Of a DNA stretch of 64,000 bases, positions 1 through 9,454 are shown piece after piece. The position numbers and the translations under genes were made by a program. The notes below the pieces were generated by a model. That model was not told the origin of the DNA, did no database searches, and saw only the letters and a program-made list of their open reading frames with translations. Each line of letters starts with the position of its first letter. The stretch's first letter is position 1. The stretch is from an uncultured Kordia sp. (GTDB lineage: Bacteria > Bacteroidota > Bacteroidia > Flavobacteriales > Flavobacteriaceae), in the NCBI RefSeq assembly GCF_947489565.1, contig NZ_CANLEA010000001.1, positions 496,001 to 560,000 on the forward strand, written 5' to 3'.

Positions 1-5
1 TCAAC

Positions 6-1460
6 ATGAGAAAAATTGGAAGACTATTATTGCTAATAACGGCTATTGCATTGGTAAAATGTAAAAGCAATGCACACAAAAAAGAAAAAGCAGAAATTGA
101 AATTGAAACAGCAAGTATCAATGGACATTGGAAGAGTATAGGCTATGGAAGAATTATAAACATCACAGATGAAATCGTGGCTTTATATGATGTAAATAGC
201 ATTAGTTGTTTGCCTTCTGAGGAGTTTCCTAGAGAAGCTGCAGAACAAATGCTTTCAATTACTTTGAAAGAAGAAAACAAGCTGCAAGTGACAATGGGAA
301 TTAATACATATAATTTTAATCGTTTAGAAAAAATGCCTGAATATTGTGCGCCCTTAAGTGAAGCAAAACAAAATGATCCTGTTTATAATTTTGAATCCTT
401 ATGTCAAACTTTTACAGAGCAATACGGATATTTTAAAGAACGAAATGTAGATTGGAATGCTTTAAAAATGAAATATAAAAGCAAGGTGTCGTCAAAATCT
501 ACTCCGTTAGAATTATATATAACACTCAAAGAAATGCTAGATGAATTGAATGATGGACATGTTGGAATTGAGCTGCCTGAAGAATTAGAAGAAGCATACG
601 CTTTGCACAAACAAACAAAAGAAGCTGCGACAAAAAAAGGAAAAAGGAAGCGCATCGATTTTGATGAATTCAAAATGGTGCAATTAAAAAAGTATGTAAA
701 AAATGTGAATACGTATAATTATGGATTGCTCAATTGGGGAAACATAAATGACGATGTATTATTGCTGCAAATAAACGGAATGATGCAATTTCCAAACTAC
801 GACATTCCAAAAGATGATCCTGAAAAAGCAGAAGCATTGTTTGAGCAATATGCGGAAGAAAGCGAAAATTATACGCAAGATGAAATTGATGGAGCAACAT
901 ATATTATGGACAAAGTTTTTCCAGACTTAGCAAAAGTGAAAACCTGTATCATTGATTTGCGATTCAATGGAGGCGGAATGGACGAAGTTGCCTTAGAAAT
1001 CTTAAGTTACTTTACCAAACAAGAAACCGCTGTTTTCTCTAAAAAAGCATATCTCAAAGAAGGAGAATTTACAGCAGTAAATACGGTACGCATTTCGCCA
1101 GCAAAAAAAGTATTTGATGGTAATATATACATTCTAACAAGTCCATTATCGGCAAGTGCTACAGAAATATTTGTACTAAGCTCTCTAAAAGCGACACCAA
1201 AAGCAATACGCGTTGGTTCGAATACGGAAGGAATTTTTTCGGACATCTTAGATAAAAAGTTACCAAACGGTTGGAATTATGGTTTGTCAAACGAAATCTA
1301 TGAAAGTATTGATGGTGTTAATTATGAAAATAGAGGAATTCCTCCACATCATCGTATTGAATATAATAGAGAAAGTGGATATACAATGGTTTCTAAACTT
1401 CAAGAAAATGCCAAAGATGAAGCTATTGAAAAAGTACTAGAGCTGTTAAAAGAAAATTAA
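6..1460 (+). CDS. S41 family (C-terminal-processing-like) serine peptidase, probable lipoprotein
   Basis: A 484-residue protein starting with a hydrophobic leader and a Cys at residue 19 (LVKCKS), which fits an exported lipoprotein. Residues about 120-200 hold the S41 N-terminal helical region, with DELNDGHVGIE as its hallmark. The catalytic core follows: LRFNGGGMDE near residue 320 and SASATE at 382-387, where Ser384 is the expected nucleophile. No clear PDZ domain is visible between them. Family knowledge: S41 peptidases cleave periplasmic or exported proteins with a Ser-Lys dyad. The substrate cannot be told from sequence. The gene stands alone, is followed by a hairpin terminator, and starts 6 bases into the window, so its promoter is not visible. 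Confidence 0.85.
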   Translation: MRKIGRLLLLITAIALVKCKSNAHKKEKAEIEIETASINGHWKSIGYGRIINITDEIVALYDVNSISCLPSEEFPREAAEQMLSITLKEENKLQVTMGINTYNFNRLEKMPEYCAPLSEAKQNDPVYNFESLCQTFTEQYGYFKERNVDWNALKMKYKSKVSSKSTPLELYITLKEMLDELNDGHVGIELPEELEEAYALHKQTKEAATKKGKRKRIDFDEFKMVQLKKYVKNVNTYNYGLLNWGNINDDVLLLQINGMMQFPNYDIPKDDPEKAEALFEQYAEESENYTQDEIDGATYIMDKVFPDLAKVKTCIIDLRFNGGGMDEVALEILSYFTKQETAVFSKKAYLKEGEFTAVNTVRISPAKKVFDGNIYILTSPLSASATEIFVLSSLKATPKAIRVGSNTEGIFSDILDKKLPNGWNYGLSNEIYESIDGVNYENRGIPPHHRIEYNRESGYTMVSKLQENAKDEAIEKVLELLKEN

Positions 1461-1483
1461 ACACAATCGAATACATACAATTG

Positions 1484-1523
1484 GCGCTACACTAACGAAA
1501 GAAATTGTAGTGCTTTTTGTTTT
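1484..1523 (+). terminator. Rho-independent terminator of the S41 peptidase gene
   Basis: An 8-bp stem (GCGCTACA at 1484-1491 with TGTAGTGC at 1506-1513, one G-U pair) is followed by a T-rich run. Confidence 0.7.
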
Positions 1524-2028
1524 AATCTGAGACAATTCTGCGGAAGCAAAAAATCAAGAAAGAGTAAGAAATATCTAAAAGCGTTCACATTGAGCGAAGT
1601 CGAAATGAAGCAATCTAACAATCTAAGAGGCAAAGCCGTTCTAATATCTAATAGTGCAGCGTTCTAACATCTCCTTAAAATGTGAGATGCTGAATCAAGT
1701 TCAGCATGACGTGTTGAATCTGAGACAATTCTGCGGAAGCGAAAAATAAAGAAAGAGTAAGAAAGCTCTAAAAGCGTTCACATTGAGCGAAGTCGAAATG
1801 AAGCAATCTAACAATCTAAGAGGCAAAGCCGTTCTAATATCTAATAGTGCAGCATTCTAACATCTCCTTAAAATGTGAGATGCTGAATCAAGTTCAGCAT
1901 GACGTATTGAATCTGAGACAATTCTGCGAAAGCGAAAAATAAAGAAAGAGTAAGAAATATCTAAAACACAGCAATCTAACAATCTAAGAGGCAAAGCCGT
2001 TCTAACATCTAACAGCGCAGCGGTCTAA
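1524..2028. repeat. 193-bp tandem repeat, 2.6 copies, filling a gene-free interval
   Basis: Copies begin at 1524, 1717 and 1910 with the same AATCTGAGACAATTCTGCG. The first two are nearly identical over 193 bp. The third lacks about 28 bp (the CATTGAGCGAAGTCGAAATG part) and stops near 2028. Each full copy holds a perfect 7-bp hairpin, TGCTGAA-TCAAG-TTCAGCA (1688-1706 and 1881-1899). No reading frame of note crosses it. The parts resemble short interspersed elements found between genes in flavobacterial genomes (from memory). It separates the S41 gene from the convergent cphB gene. Confidence 0.9.
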
Positions 2029-2031
2029 AAC

Positions 2032-2895
2032 CTAAATAAAAGGTGCTTCAATAGGCAATACAGAAACCTTACGATTTTTAACATCAAATCGATCTCCGTT
2101 AGACAATACATGAATCGTCATATTTGCCATCGTCATAGGAGTTCCTTCTTTCAATACTTTTTCATTGTTATGTGTCAAGGTTGCACCATCAAACACAATC
2201 ACCATTCCAGAGCCAATTACGGTACAATCGTTTCCGTTCTTGATAATCATTCCGGTGTCTTCTGCCAAGCCAATTCCGATTAAATTAGGAAACTTAGCAA
2301 CAGCTTCAGACTGGCGTCCAAAACGTCCTCTACGGATAAAATGTGTATCAATAATCAATTCAGGAATCAAACTCAATCCTTTGTGCATGCGAACGGCTCC
2401 TTTAATAAACGATTCCGAAGCACTTCCGCCAGCAATCATTTCATTGGCCATTGCCATTGCACCAGCACTAGTTCCAGCAATTACAAAACCAGCTTCGTTT
2501 CTATAACGATCTGCTAAGATTTTATGAATGGTAGTTCCGCCAATTTTATCTGCAATTTTAGATTGATCTCCACCAGAAAACATAATACAATTCGCGGTTT
2601 GAATCAATTCAATAGAATCCTCTTTTTCAGAATCTTCTTTGCTTCTAATATCTAAAACGGTAACATTAGTACAGCCTAGTTTGTGAAAAGCATCTATATA
2701 ATTTTCACCAACTTCTACAGGAATACTTGAGGCTGTTGGAATAACGACAATCTTTGCATCAATGCCACCAGCTTCTTTTACGACGTGAAACAAAATTCCT
2801 TCGTCAATAAAATCGAGCGTGTACATTTCATCTTCCTCAATGCCTTTATCTTCATTTCCTCCAATAGGGATTAGTACTCCTTTGATCTGCTGCAT
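2032..2895 (-). CDS. cphB: Cyanophycinase (peptidase family S51)
   Basis: A 287-residue cytoplasmic enzyme predicted to hydrolyse cyanophycin (multi-L-arginyl-poly-L-aspartate) to beta-Asp-Arg dipeptides. Visible marks are the N-terminal IPIGGNEDKG, the FSGGDQ loop at 106-111, and the nucleophile motif GTSAGA with Ser143, all typical of S51 enzymes. Length is normal for cytoplasmic CphB and there is no signal peptide. ATG at 2893-2895 gives a full-length N terminus. It is transcribed divergently from cphA with 187 bp between the starts, so degradation and synthesis of the same reserve polymer can be controlled from one intergenic region. No isoaspartyl dipeptidase gene is adjacent in this window. 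Confidence 0.92.
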   Translation of the reverse strand: MQQIKGVLIPIGGNEDKGIEEDEMYTLDFIDEGILFHVVKEAGGIDAKIVVIPTASSIPVEVGENYIDAFHKLGCTNVTVLDIRSKEDSEKEDSIELIQTANCIMFSGGDQSKIADKIGGTTIHKILADRYRNEAGFVIAGTSAGAMAMANEMIAGGSASESFIKGAVRMHKGLSLIPELIIDTHFIRRGRFGRQSEAVAKFPNLIGIGLAEDTGMIIKNGNDCTVIGSGMVIVFDGATLTHNNEKVLKEGTPMTMANMTIHVLSNGDRFDVKNRKVSVLPIEAPFI

Positions 2896-2920
2896 GTTCT
2901 TGTGGATTTTTTTGTGACTG

Positions 2921-2928
2921 CAAAAGTA
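2921..2928 (-). promoter_or_regulatory. Probable promoter -7 box of cphB
   Basis: On the minus strand the sequence reads TACTTTTG followed by C. This matches the Bacteroidota -7 consensus TAnnTTTG and lies 25 bp before the cphB ATG. No convincing -33 TTTG is seen, so this is a partial match. Confidence 0.5.
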
Positions 2929-3082
2929 AAATAATTTTTTGTGTGTTAACCTTTTTTTAGCGTAATCTTAATCTAAGTCGATAGAATGTGAAAACGAACC
3001 TAGAAATCTGTGAAATTTTTCTATATTTATGACAGAACTTGTTACAAAACAGTTCATACTAACCAGCAAACCAAAATAGCAC

Positions 3083-5737
3083 ATGGAAATTAGAAGTATT
3101 AATGCAATGCGAGGACCAAACTATTGGTCTGTTAGAAGACACAAATTAATCGTAATGGTTCTTGATCTGCAAGAGATGGAAGAATATCCAACCAACAAAG
3201 TCGACGGTTTTGGAGATCGATTAAAAGCGATGTTTCCTTCCATGTATTCGCACAGATGTTCGGAAGGTTGTGAAGGTGGCTTTTTTATGCGTGTCGATGA
3301 CGGAACTTGGATGGGACACGTTATTGAGCATATTGCCTTAGAAATACAAACCTTGGCGGGAATGGACACAGGATTTGGAAGAACCCGCGGTTACGGAGAA
3401 GAAGGAGTTTATAATGTAGTCTTCTCGTATATGGAAGAAAAAGTAGGACGTTTTGCTGCAAAAGCTGCGGTTCGTATCTGCGAAGCGTTGATTGCTGGAG
3501 AAGAGTATGATTTAGCAGAAGACATTCAAGAAATGCGAGAAATTCGCGAAGAAGAACGCTTAGGACCAAGTACAGGTTCTATTGTAGAAGAAGCAGCTAG
3601 CAGAGGAATTCCTTGGATTCGATTGAACCGATATTCACTATGTCAATTAGGATATGGAGCCAATCAAAAACGAATTCAGGCAACAGTGACCAGCGAAACC
3701 AGTAATATTGGTGTCGAAATTGCTTGCGATAAAGAAGATACAAAGTACTTGCTAGAACAAGCAGAAGTTGAAGTGCCACGTGGCGATATTATTCGAAGAG
3801 AGCGTAACCTAGAAAGCGCGTGTCGCTATGTAGGATATCCATTGGTAATAAAACCAATTAATGGAAATCACGGGCGCGGAATTACCGTAGATATCAATAC
3901 TTATGACGAAGCGTTGGTAGCATTCAAAGCAGCGCAAGAAATTTCACGATCTGTCATTGTAGAAAAGTATATTACAGGAGACGATTATCGTTTGTTAGTC
4001 ATCAATAACAAACTAGTCGCTGCTGCAAAACGTACGCCTGCACATGTTGTTGGAGATGGAAAGTCTACGATTCAAGAACTCATTGATGAGGTAAATAAAG
4101 ATGAGCGTAGAGGATACGGACACGAAAAAGTGTTAACAATGATCAAAGTAAACGATTTAACACAAACACTCATTGCTGCCAAAGGATATACGTTAGAAAC
4201 GGTCTTAGAAAAAGACGAAGTCATGCTTTTAAAAGACACTGCAAACTTAAGTACAGGTGGAACTGCCGAAGATGTGACAGATATTGTACATCCAGCAAAT
4301 GTATTTATGGCAGAACGCATTTCAAAAATCATTGATTTAGATATTTGCGGAATCGATGTGATGACGTCCGATATTAGCAAACCACTTTCAGAAACGGGCG
4401 GTGCTGTATTAGAGGTAAATGCAGGACCAGGATTCCGTATGCACTTAGCACCAACAGAAGGATTGCCAAGAAATGTGGCGGCTCCGGTAATTGATAAATT
4501 ATTTCCTCCAGGATCAACATCGCGTATTCCAATTATTGCGGTTTCTGGAACCAATGGAAAAACAACTACGACTCGACTCATTGCGCACATGGCAAAAATG
4601 AAAGGGTATAAAGTTGGATATACCACAAGTGATGGTGTGTACATTCAAAACCGTTTGTTAATGACAGGCGATTGTACAGGTCCGGCGAGTACAGAATTTG
4701 TACTAAAAGATCCAACGGTGAATTTTGCGGTCTTAGAATGTGCGCGTGGTGGATTATTGCGAGCAGGTTTAGGATTTAAAAACTGTGATATCGGAATTGT
4801 AACGAATGTTGCAGCCGATCATTTAGGACTAAAAGGAATTCATACCATAGAGCAATTAGCCAAAGTAAAAGGCGTTATTCCAGAAACGGTATTACCTGAC
4901 GGAACCGCTATTTTAAATGCTGATGACGATTTGGTATACGCAATGCGTAAAAATGTAGATTGTAATGTGGCGTTGTTCTCGTTAGATGAAAACAATCCGC
5001 GAATCAAAGCCATGCAAAAACGTGGTGGAATTTCGGCAATCTATGAAAACGGATATATCACACTTTGTAGAGGTGAATGGAAAATGCGCATCATCAAAGC
5101 AGTAAATGTTCCATTGACGTTTGGCGGAAAAGCTACGTTTATGATTCAAAATGTATTGCCAGCCGTAATTACAGCATACTTAAAAGGATTTACCCTAGAA
5201 GATATGCGTGCGGCATTAGAAACGTTTATTCCATCTGCATCACAAACGCCAGGACGTTTGAATCTATTCAAATTCAAAAACTTCCAAATCTTAGTAGATT
5301 ATGCGCACAATCCAGCAGGAATGCGTGCCTTAAAACAATTTGTAGATAACTTAAATGCTACCGTAAAAGTTGGTATCATCGCAGGAATTGGAGACAGACG
5401 TATAGAAGATAATAATGAAATGGGCGGAATTGCAGCAGAAATGTTTGATGAAGTTATTATTCGTCAAGACAAACGCTTACGCGGAAAAACAGAGGAAGAG
5501 CTGATTAAAATGCTGAATGATGGTATTAAAATGCAAGATCCAAACAAGAAAACAACGATCATTCCATCGGAAAGTGAAGCCATTCTTCACGCTGTAAAAA
5601 ATGCAAAACAAGGTGCGCTAATTGTACTTTGTAGTGATGTTGTTCCTGATGCGTTAGATTTAGTCAAAAAATTAAAAGAAGAAGAGTCGAAAGATTTATA
5701 CAATTTTACACCTGACGATATTCCGAATTTGAATTAA
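3083..5737 (+). CDS. cphA: Cyanophycin synthetase
   Basis: An 884-residue enzyme predicted to build cyanophycin by ATP-dependent addition of Asp to the backbone and Arg to side chains. The order is the CphA N-terminal domain (about 1-160), an ATP-grasp domain (about 220-480, with YPLVIKPINGNHGRG and LEVNAGPGFRMH), and a Mur-ligase-like domain (about 485-880) with the P-loop SGTNGKTTTTRL near residue 489 and the late motif VDYAHNPAGM. Length is normal for CphA. All three domains look complete, so the enzyme should be active. It pairs with the divergent cphB. Cyanophycin would serve as an intracellular nitrogen, carbon and energy store. Confidence 0.95.
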   Translation: MEIRSINAMRGPNYWSVRRHKLIVMVLDLQEMEEYPTNKVDGFGDRLKAMFPSMYSHRCSEGCEGGFFMRVDDGTWMGHVIEHIALEIQTLAGMDTGFGRTRGYGEEGVYNVVFSYMEEKVGRFAAKAAVRICEALIAGEEYDLAEDIQEMREIREEERLGPSTGSIVEEAASRGIPWIRLNRYSLCQLGYGANQKRIQATVTSETSNIGVEIACDKEDTKYLLEQAEVEVPRGDIIRRERNLESACRYVGYPLVIKPINGNHGRGITVDINTYDEALVAFKAAQEISRSVIVEKYITGDDYRLLVINNKLVAAAKRTPAHVVGDGKSTIQELIDEVNKDERRGYGHEKVLTMIKVNDLTQTLIAAKGYTLETVLEKDEVMLLKDTANLSTGGTAEDVTDIVHPANVFMAERISKIIDLDICGIDVMTSDISKPLSETGGAVLEVNAGPGFRMHLAPTEGLPRNVAAPVIDKLFPPGSTSRIPIIAVSGTNGKTTTTRLIAHMAKMKGYKVGYTTSDGVYIQNRLLMTGDCTGPASTEFVLKDPTVNFAVLECARGGLLRAGLGFKNCDIGIVTNVAADHLGLKGIHTIEQLAKVKGVIPETVLPDGTAILNADDDLVYAMRKNVDCNVALFSLDENNPRIKAMQKRGGISAIYENGYITLCRGEWKMRIIKAVNVPLTFGGKATFMIQNVLPAVITAYLKGFTLEDMRAALETFIPSASQTPGRLNLFKFKNFQILVDYAHNPAGMRALKQFVDNLNATVKVGIIAGIGDRRIEDNNEMGGIAAEMFDEVIIRQDKRLRGKTEEELIKMLNDGIKMQDPNKKTTIIPSESEAILHAVKNAKQGALIVLCSDVVPDALDLVKKLKEEESKDLYNFTPDDIPNLN

Positions 5738-5860
5738 TTGATAATCAGCTTGTAATAGTGAAGTAATTCATAAAAATTGTTGTGTTTTTATAAACCATCA
5801 ATACGTGTATTTTGAATTAGTATGTAGGTAGACTACTTTCGTTTCAATAAAAAAAAGATT

Positions 5861-6871
5861 ATGAAATACTTTAGATTATTAGTAATAGGTTTATTTTTCA
5901 CTTTGTACAATTGTAGTAGTGATGACCAAAGTACAGATTTAATAACTGTTGGAGTAGACTTTGAAGTTTCAGGTTGTGATGAAGTTGCTTCTGGAGCTGT
6001 TGTAGGAACAATTACGTCAAATTTAACGACACCAATTACATTTTCATTAGAATTGGGCAGTGATAGTAATATGTTTACTATTGATCCTGTAACAGGAGAA
6101 ATTACAATAGCAACCAGTCTTGATGTCACAATAGTTGATTTAGAAGGAGTTTATGATTTTACAGTGGTAACTTTAAACGCTGATGGAACAGTTAATGGTA
6201 CGTATATGGTTACAGTTACTGTTTCTACGAGTACTATTAATGATGATGTGTCCTCTGGTTTGTTAGGGTATTATCCTTTTTCAGGGAATGCGAATGATGA
6301 AAGTGGAAATAATAACCACGGAGTTGTCTATGGAGCTGCTTTAACGACCGATGGAGCAAATACAAACGATAGTGCTTATCATTTTTCTAATAACAATTAT
6401 ATAAGCATTGAAAATGTACAAGCTTTTGATAATTTAAATGAGTTTACACTCTCTGCTTGGGTACATCCAGATTTTTTAGATGTGCATAATAACATCATTT
6501 CTAAAGTTACTCCAAATAGAGATTTTAACTTACAGCTTACAAATGTTGGTATAGATGCTCATTTTGCCGAAGGAAGTACTTATTACAGAGCTTGGTTTAA
6601 TGATTATGCTTTAAGTTTAAATACTTGGACACATGTTGTTTCTACTTGGGATGGAACTAATTGGAAAATTTACATCAACGGAGATTTGGTAAAAGTATCC
6701 GCAGATTATAATGTAGAACCATTATGGAATGGTGGATACATGACTATTGGAAACTTGTTGCCTAACTCTCATGAAGGTTTTAATGGAAAAATTGATGATG
6801 TAAGAATCTATAATCGAGTTATAACATCATGTGAAATAGACTATTTATCAGAAGAATATACGATCAACTAA
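5861..6871 (+). CDS. LamG-domain surface lipoprotein with a cadherin-like segment
   Basis: A 336-residue protein with a lipoprotein leader ending LYNCSSDD (Cys at about residue 19). Residues about 30-120 look like a cadherin-type repeat (SNMFTIDPVTGEITIATS). Residues about 140-330 form a concanavalin-A-like LamG fold, starting LLGYYPFSGNANDESGNNNH and ending FNGKIDDVRIYNR. Such proteins typically bind glycans or other surface ligands outside the cell; the ligand here is unknown. There is no catalytic signature and no T9SS sorting domain, so it is probably outer-membrane anchored. It is a single gene closed by a strong terminator. Confidence 0.8.
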   Translation: MKYFRLLVIGLFFTLYNCSSDDQSTDLITVGVDFEVSGCDEVASGAVVGTITSNLTTPITFSLELGSDSNMFTIDPVTGEITIATSLDVTIVDLEGVYDFTVVTLNADGTVNGTYMVTVTVSTSTINDDVSSGLLGYYPFSGNANDESGNNNHGVVYGAALTTDGANTNDSAYHFSNNNYISIENVQAFDNLNEFTLSAWVHPDFLDVHNNIISKVTPNRDFNLQLTNVGIDAHFAEGSTYYRAWFNDYALSLNTWTHVVSTWDGTNWKIYINGDLVKVSADYNVEPLWNGGYMTIGNLLPNSHEGFNGKIDDVRIYNRVITSCEIDYLSEEYTIN

Positions 6872-6896
6872 AAAGAATAACATTTACAAAATAATA

Positions 6897-6937
6897 AAAA
6901 CCTGTAGCAACGTGAATACCTTGCTACAGGTTTTTTT
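6897..6937 (+). terminator. Rho-independent terminator after the LamG lipoprotein gene
   Basis: A perfect 12-bp stem (AACCTGTAGCAA at 6899-6910 with its complement at 6921-6932), a 10-nt loop, then a T run. Confidence 0.95.
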
Positions 6938-7096
6938 AATGTTACACATACATGAAATTAAGAAGTGTATTTAATACAAGATTTTCCTATCAATTAAGGT
7001 ACATATAGAAAAAGAGACATTTTTATAAATGTTAATTTTTTCAAAAGCACGAAAACAGTCGTTAGATAAACAATTAAATTTGTTAAAATTTAATAA

Positions 7097-8404
7097 ATGC
7101 TAAGATTTATCATCCCCATTGTTCTAGTATTCATTCTAGAATTATATACGTTTTTTTCTATTCGTACCTTAACTAGTAATAAATTCATCCTCATAGGTTT
7201 CTGGGTTTTTACGGTGTTAGTGTATGGTATTTTTTTCTATCAATTAACTATGACGCAACGCGACAACCGTTTTAATCTTGCAACAGGGTACGCCATTGCG
7301 ATGTTGTTGACGCTTACAGTTCCAAAACTGTTTGTATTTGCTATTTTATTTATAGAAGACATCTTCCGCTTCTTTGTAGGTTTATTTAACTATTTTCAGC
7401 AAGCTGGAACAGTTTCTGAAGCATTACCAGGAAGAAGAAAATTCATTAGTCAATTAGCATTGGGAATTGCCGCGATTCCTTTTTCAGGATTTTTATACGG
7501 TGTTTTTAAAGGTCGATACAATTATAGAGTCATCAAGCATACGATGTTTTTTGACGATCTACCAGCAGCTTTTGATGGATATAAACTCACGCAAATTTCA
7601 GACATCCATGCAGGAAGTTTTGATAATAAAGAGAAAATTGAATACGCTGTCGATTTAATCAACGAGCAAAAAAGTGATGTCATTCTCTTTACAGGAGATA
7701 TTGTCAACGCGGTTGCGGAAGAAATGCATCCTTGGATCGATACTTTTAAGCGAATGAAAGCCAAAGACGGTTTGTATTCCGTGCTTGGAAATCATGATTA
7801 TGGTTTTTATGCCTATGAAACAAAAGCGGAAATTCAGGAAAATCATAAAAAAATAGAAAAAGTACACGAAGCTATTGGCTTCAATTTATTACAAAATGAT
7901 AAAAAAACCATTGAACGTAATGGTGAAAAACTTCACATTTTAGGTGTGGAAAATTGGGGATCATCCAGTCACTTTCCAAAAAAAGGAAGTCTAAAACAAG
8001 TGACTGAAAATATAGAAAACGGAGAATTCAATGTATTACTTTCGCATGATCCTTCACATTTTGATTACGAAAAAATGGACATGCCAAAAGATAAAAATGG
8101 AAAGGATATCATTCGTCCAACCGATATTGTAGATGAATCTAATATCATCAACTTTGAAAAAAAGATTCAATTGACATTGGCAGGACATACACATGGAATG
8201 CAATTTGGAATTGAAATTCCGTTTTTAAATTTTAAATGGAGTCCCGTAAAATATAGATATCCACGTTGGGCAGGTTTGTATGAAGAAGCTGGGAAATACC
8301 TACATGTAAACCGCGGATTTGGTGTGTTGGCGTTCCCTGGACGTGTTGGAATTTGGCCAGAAATTACAGTGATTGAGTTGAAAAAACGCGAGAAAGTGGC
8401 ATAA
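7097..8404 (+). CDS. Membrane-anchored metallophosphoesterase
   Basis: A 435-residue protein with four hydrophobic segments in the first 150 residues, then a calcineurin-like phosphoesterase domain. The metal-binding motifs appear in order: ISDIHAG, FTGDIVN, GNHD, LSHDP and LAGHTHGMQFG, so the active site looks intact. Relatives of this YaeI-like type hydrolyse phospho-lipid or nucleotide substrates at the membrane; the substrate here is not determined. Family knowledge places the enzymatic domain after the membrane segments on one face of the inner membrane. The next gene has its own promoter-like box. Confidence 0.85.
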   Translation: MLRFIIPIVLVFILELYTFFSIRTLTSNKFILIGFWVFTVLVYGIFFYQLTMTQRDNRFNLATGYAIAMLLTLTVPKLFVFAILFIEDIFRFFVGLFNYFQQAGTVSEALPGRRKFISQLALGIAAIPFSGFLYGVFKGRYNYRVIKHTMFFDDLPAAFDGYKLTQISDIHAGSFDNKEKIEYAVDLINEQKSDVILFTGDIVNAVAEEMHPWIDTFKRMKAKDGLYSVLGNHDYGFYAYETKAEIQENHKKIEKVHEAIGFNLLQNDKKTIERNGEKLHILGVENWGSSSHFPKKGSLKQVTENIENGEFNVLLSHDPSHFDYEKMDMPKDKNGKDIIRPTDIVDESNIINFEKKIQLTLAGHTHGMQFGIEIPFLNFKWSPVKYRYPRWAGLYEEAGKYLHVNRGFGVLAFPGRVGIWPEITVIELKKREKVA

Positions 8405-8418
8405 TCGCAAGAAAATAG

Positions 8419-8426
8419 TACATTTG
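8419..8426 (+). promoter_or_regulatory. Probable -7 box of the thioredoxin-like gene
   Basis: TACATTTG fits TAnnTTTG and lies 67 bp before the ATG at 8493, just after the phosphoesterase stop. The -33 part is not clear. Confidence 0.5.
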
Positions 8427-8492
8427 TAATAGAGGATTGCTATCTTTTCAGTTAAAAATATAGCAATTCAATAAAAATTAAAACATTCGCTT

Positions 8493-8789
8493 ATGTCTAA
8501 GTTTGGTGACTTAATTAGCGCAAACATTCCAATTCTGTTAGATTTTTATACAGAATGGAATGAGCAATCGAAAGCAATGCATGCTGTGTTACGTGATGTA
8601 GCAGCAGCACTTGGTGATAGAGCCAAAGTGATTAAAATAGACGTGGATAAAAACAAAGAATTAGCAGAAGCACTACGCGTAAAAGGACTTCCAACATTAA
8701 TGATCTACAAAGGTGGAGAAATGGTGTGGAGACAAAGCGGTGAGCAAGATGCAAATACTTTGATCGGATTGATATCTGAGCACGTTTAA
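8493..8789 (+). CDS. Thioredoxin-fold protein lacking both redox cysteines
   Basis: A 98-residue protein with the full thioredoxin fold: LLDFYTEW before the active site and the cis-proline segment GLPTLMIYKGG afterwards. Where thioredoxin has WCGPCK, this protein reads WNEQSK, and there is no cysteine anywhere in the chain. It therefore cannot do dithiol-disulfide exchange. A structural, chaperone or protein-binding role is more likely (inference). The frame is intact and conserved core positions are kept, which argues against simple decay. Its stop overlaps the stop of the convergent deacetylase gene by 4 bp. Confidence 0.8.
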   Translation: MSKFGDLISANIPILLDFYTEWNEQSKAMHAVLRDVAAALGDRAKVIKIDVDKNKELAEALRVKGLPTLMIYKGGEMVWRQSGEQDANTLIGLISEHV

Positions 8790-9439
8790 AGCGTTATTCG
8801 TTCAAACGTATAACCCAATTCATGAAAGTGTTTCAACACTTTTGGAAGCGTGTATTTTAGTTTTTCAAACGCTTTCAAACTGTCGTGGAATACAATAATA
8901 CTTCCTGTCTCTGCATTTTCTAGTACATTTTTAAGACATTTTTCTGGCGATAAACTTTTGTCAAAATCACCACTCAATACATCCCACATAATAATAGTAT
9001 AACCCAATTTTTTAAGCCGTATAGAAAGTTGAGGTGTTAGCTTTCCGTATGGCGGTCTAAATAGGAGCGAAGTTGTTTCTGTTGTTGTGCCTGTAGTATC
9101 TTCTATGGTGTTTTTTGCATGAATTGTATCTGCTATATAGCTTGCTTTAGAAGTTTTCCAACCATTTGTATGATGTTGTGTATGATTGCCTATAGCATGT
9201 CCTTCTTTGATAAGTTGCTTAAAAATTGTTGGATGTTTTAAAACATTATCGCCGATACAAAAAAACGTTGCTTTAGCATTATACTGAGCGAGTTGTTCTA
9301 AAACCCAAGGTGTCACTTCAGGAATTGGTCCATCGTCAAACGTAAGGAAGAGTTGTTTTTTAGAAACTGAAAACTCCCAAACTAGTGATGGAAATAACCA
9401 TTTTACAAGTTTGGGAGTTTTTGCAGTATAAAATCTCAT
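8786..9439 (-). CDS. Polysaccharide deacetylase (NodB homology, CE4 family)
   Basis: A 217-residue protein with the CE4 motifs in order: LTFDDGP (metal-binding Asp pair), GNHTQHH (HxxxH metal ligands), FRPPYGK (substrate groove) and the late IIVFHDS with its His. The catalytic set looks complete. Family knowledge: these enzymes remove N-acetyl groups from peptidoglycan, chitin or exopolysaccharide. No clear signal peptide is present, only a short hydrophobic stretch near residue 15-25, so location is uncertain. It lies 15 bp downstream of the DUF2723 gene on the same strand and is probably co-transcribed with it, which hints at envelope glycan work. Confidence 0.85.
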   Translation of the reverse strand: MRFYTAKTPKLVKWLFPSLVWEFSVSKKQLFLTFDDGPIPEVTPWVLEQLAQYNAKATFFCIGDNVLKHPTIFKQLIKEGHAIGNHTQHHTNGWKTSKASYIADTIHAKNTIEDTTGTTTETTSLLFRPPYGKLTPQLSIRLKKLGYTIIMWDVLSGDFDKSLSPEKCLKNVLENAETGSIIVFHDSLKAFEKLKYTLPKVLKHFHELGYTFERITL

Positions 9440-9454
9440 TAGCCTAGATTTGCA

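Noticed and set aside
4072-4644. A 190-codon minus-strand frame within cphA
   Set aside because: It is the antisense shadow of a conserved coding region and has no family signature.
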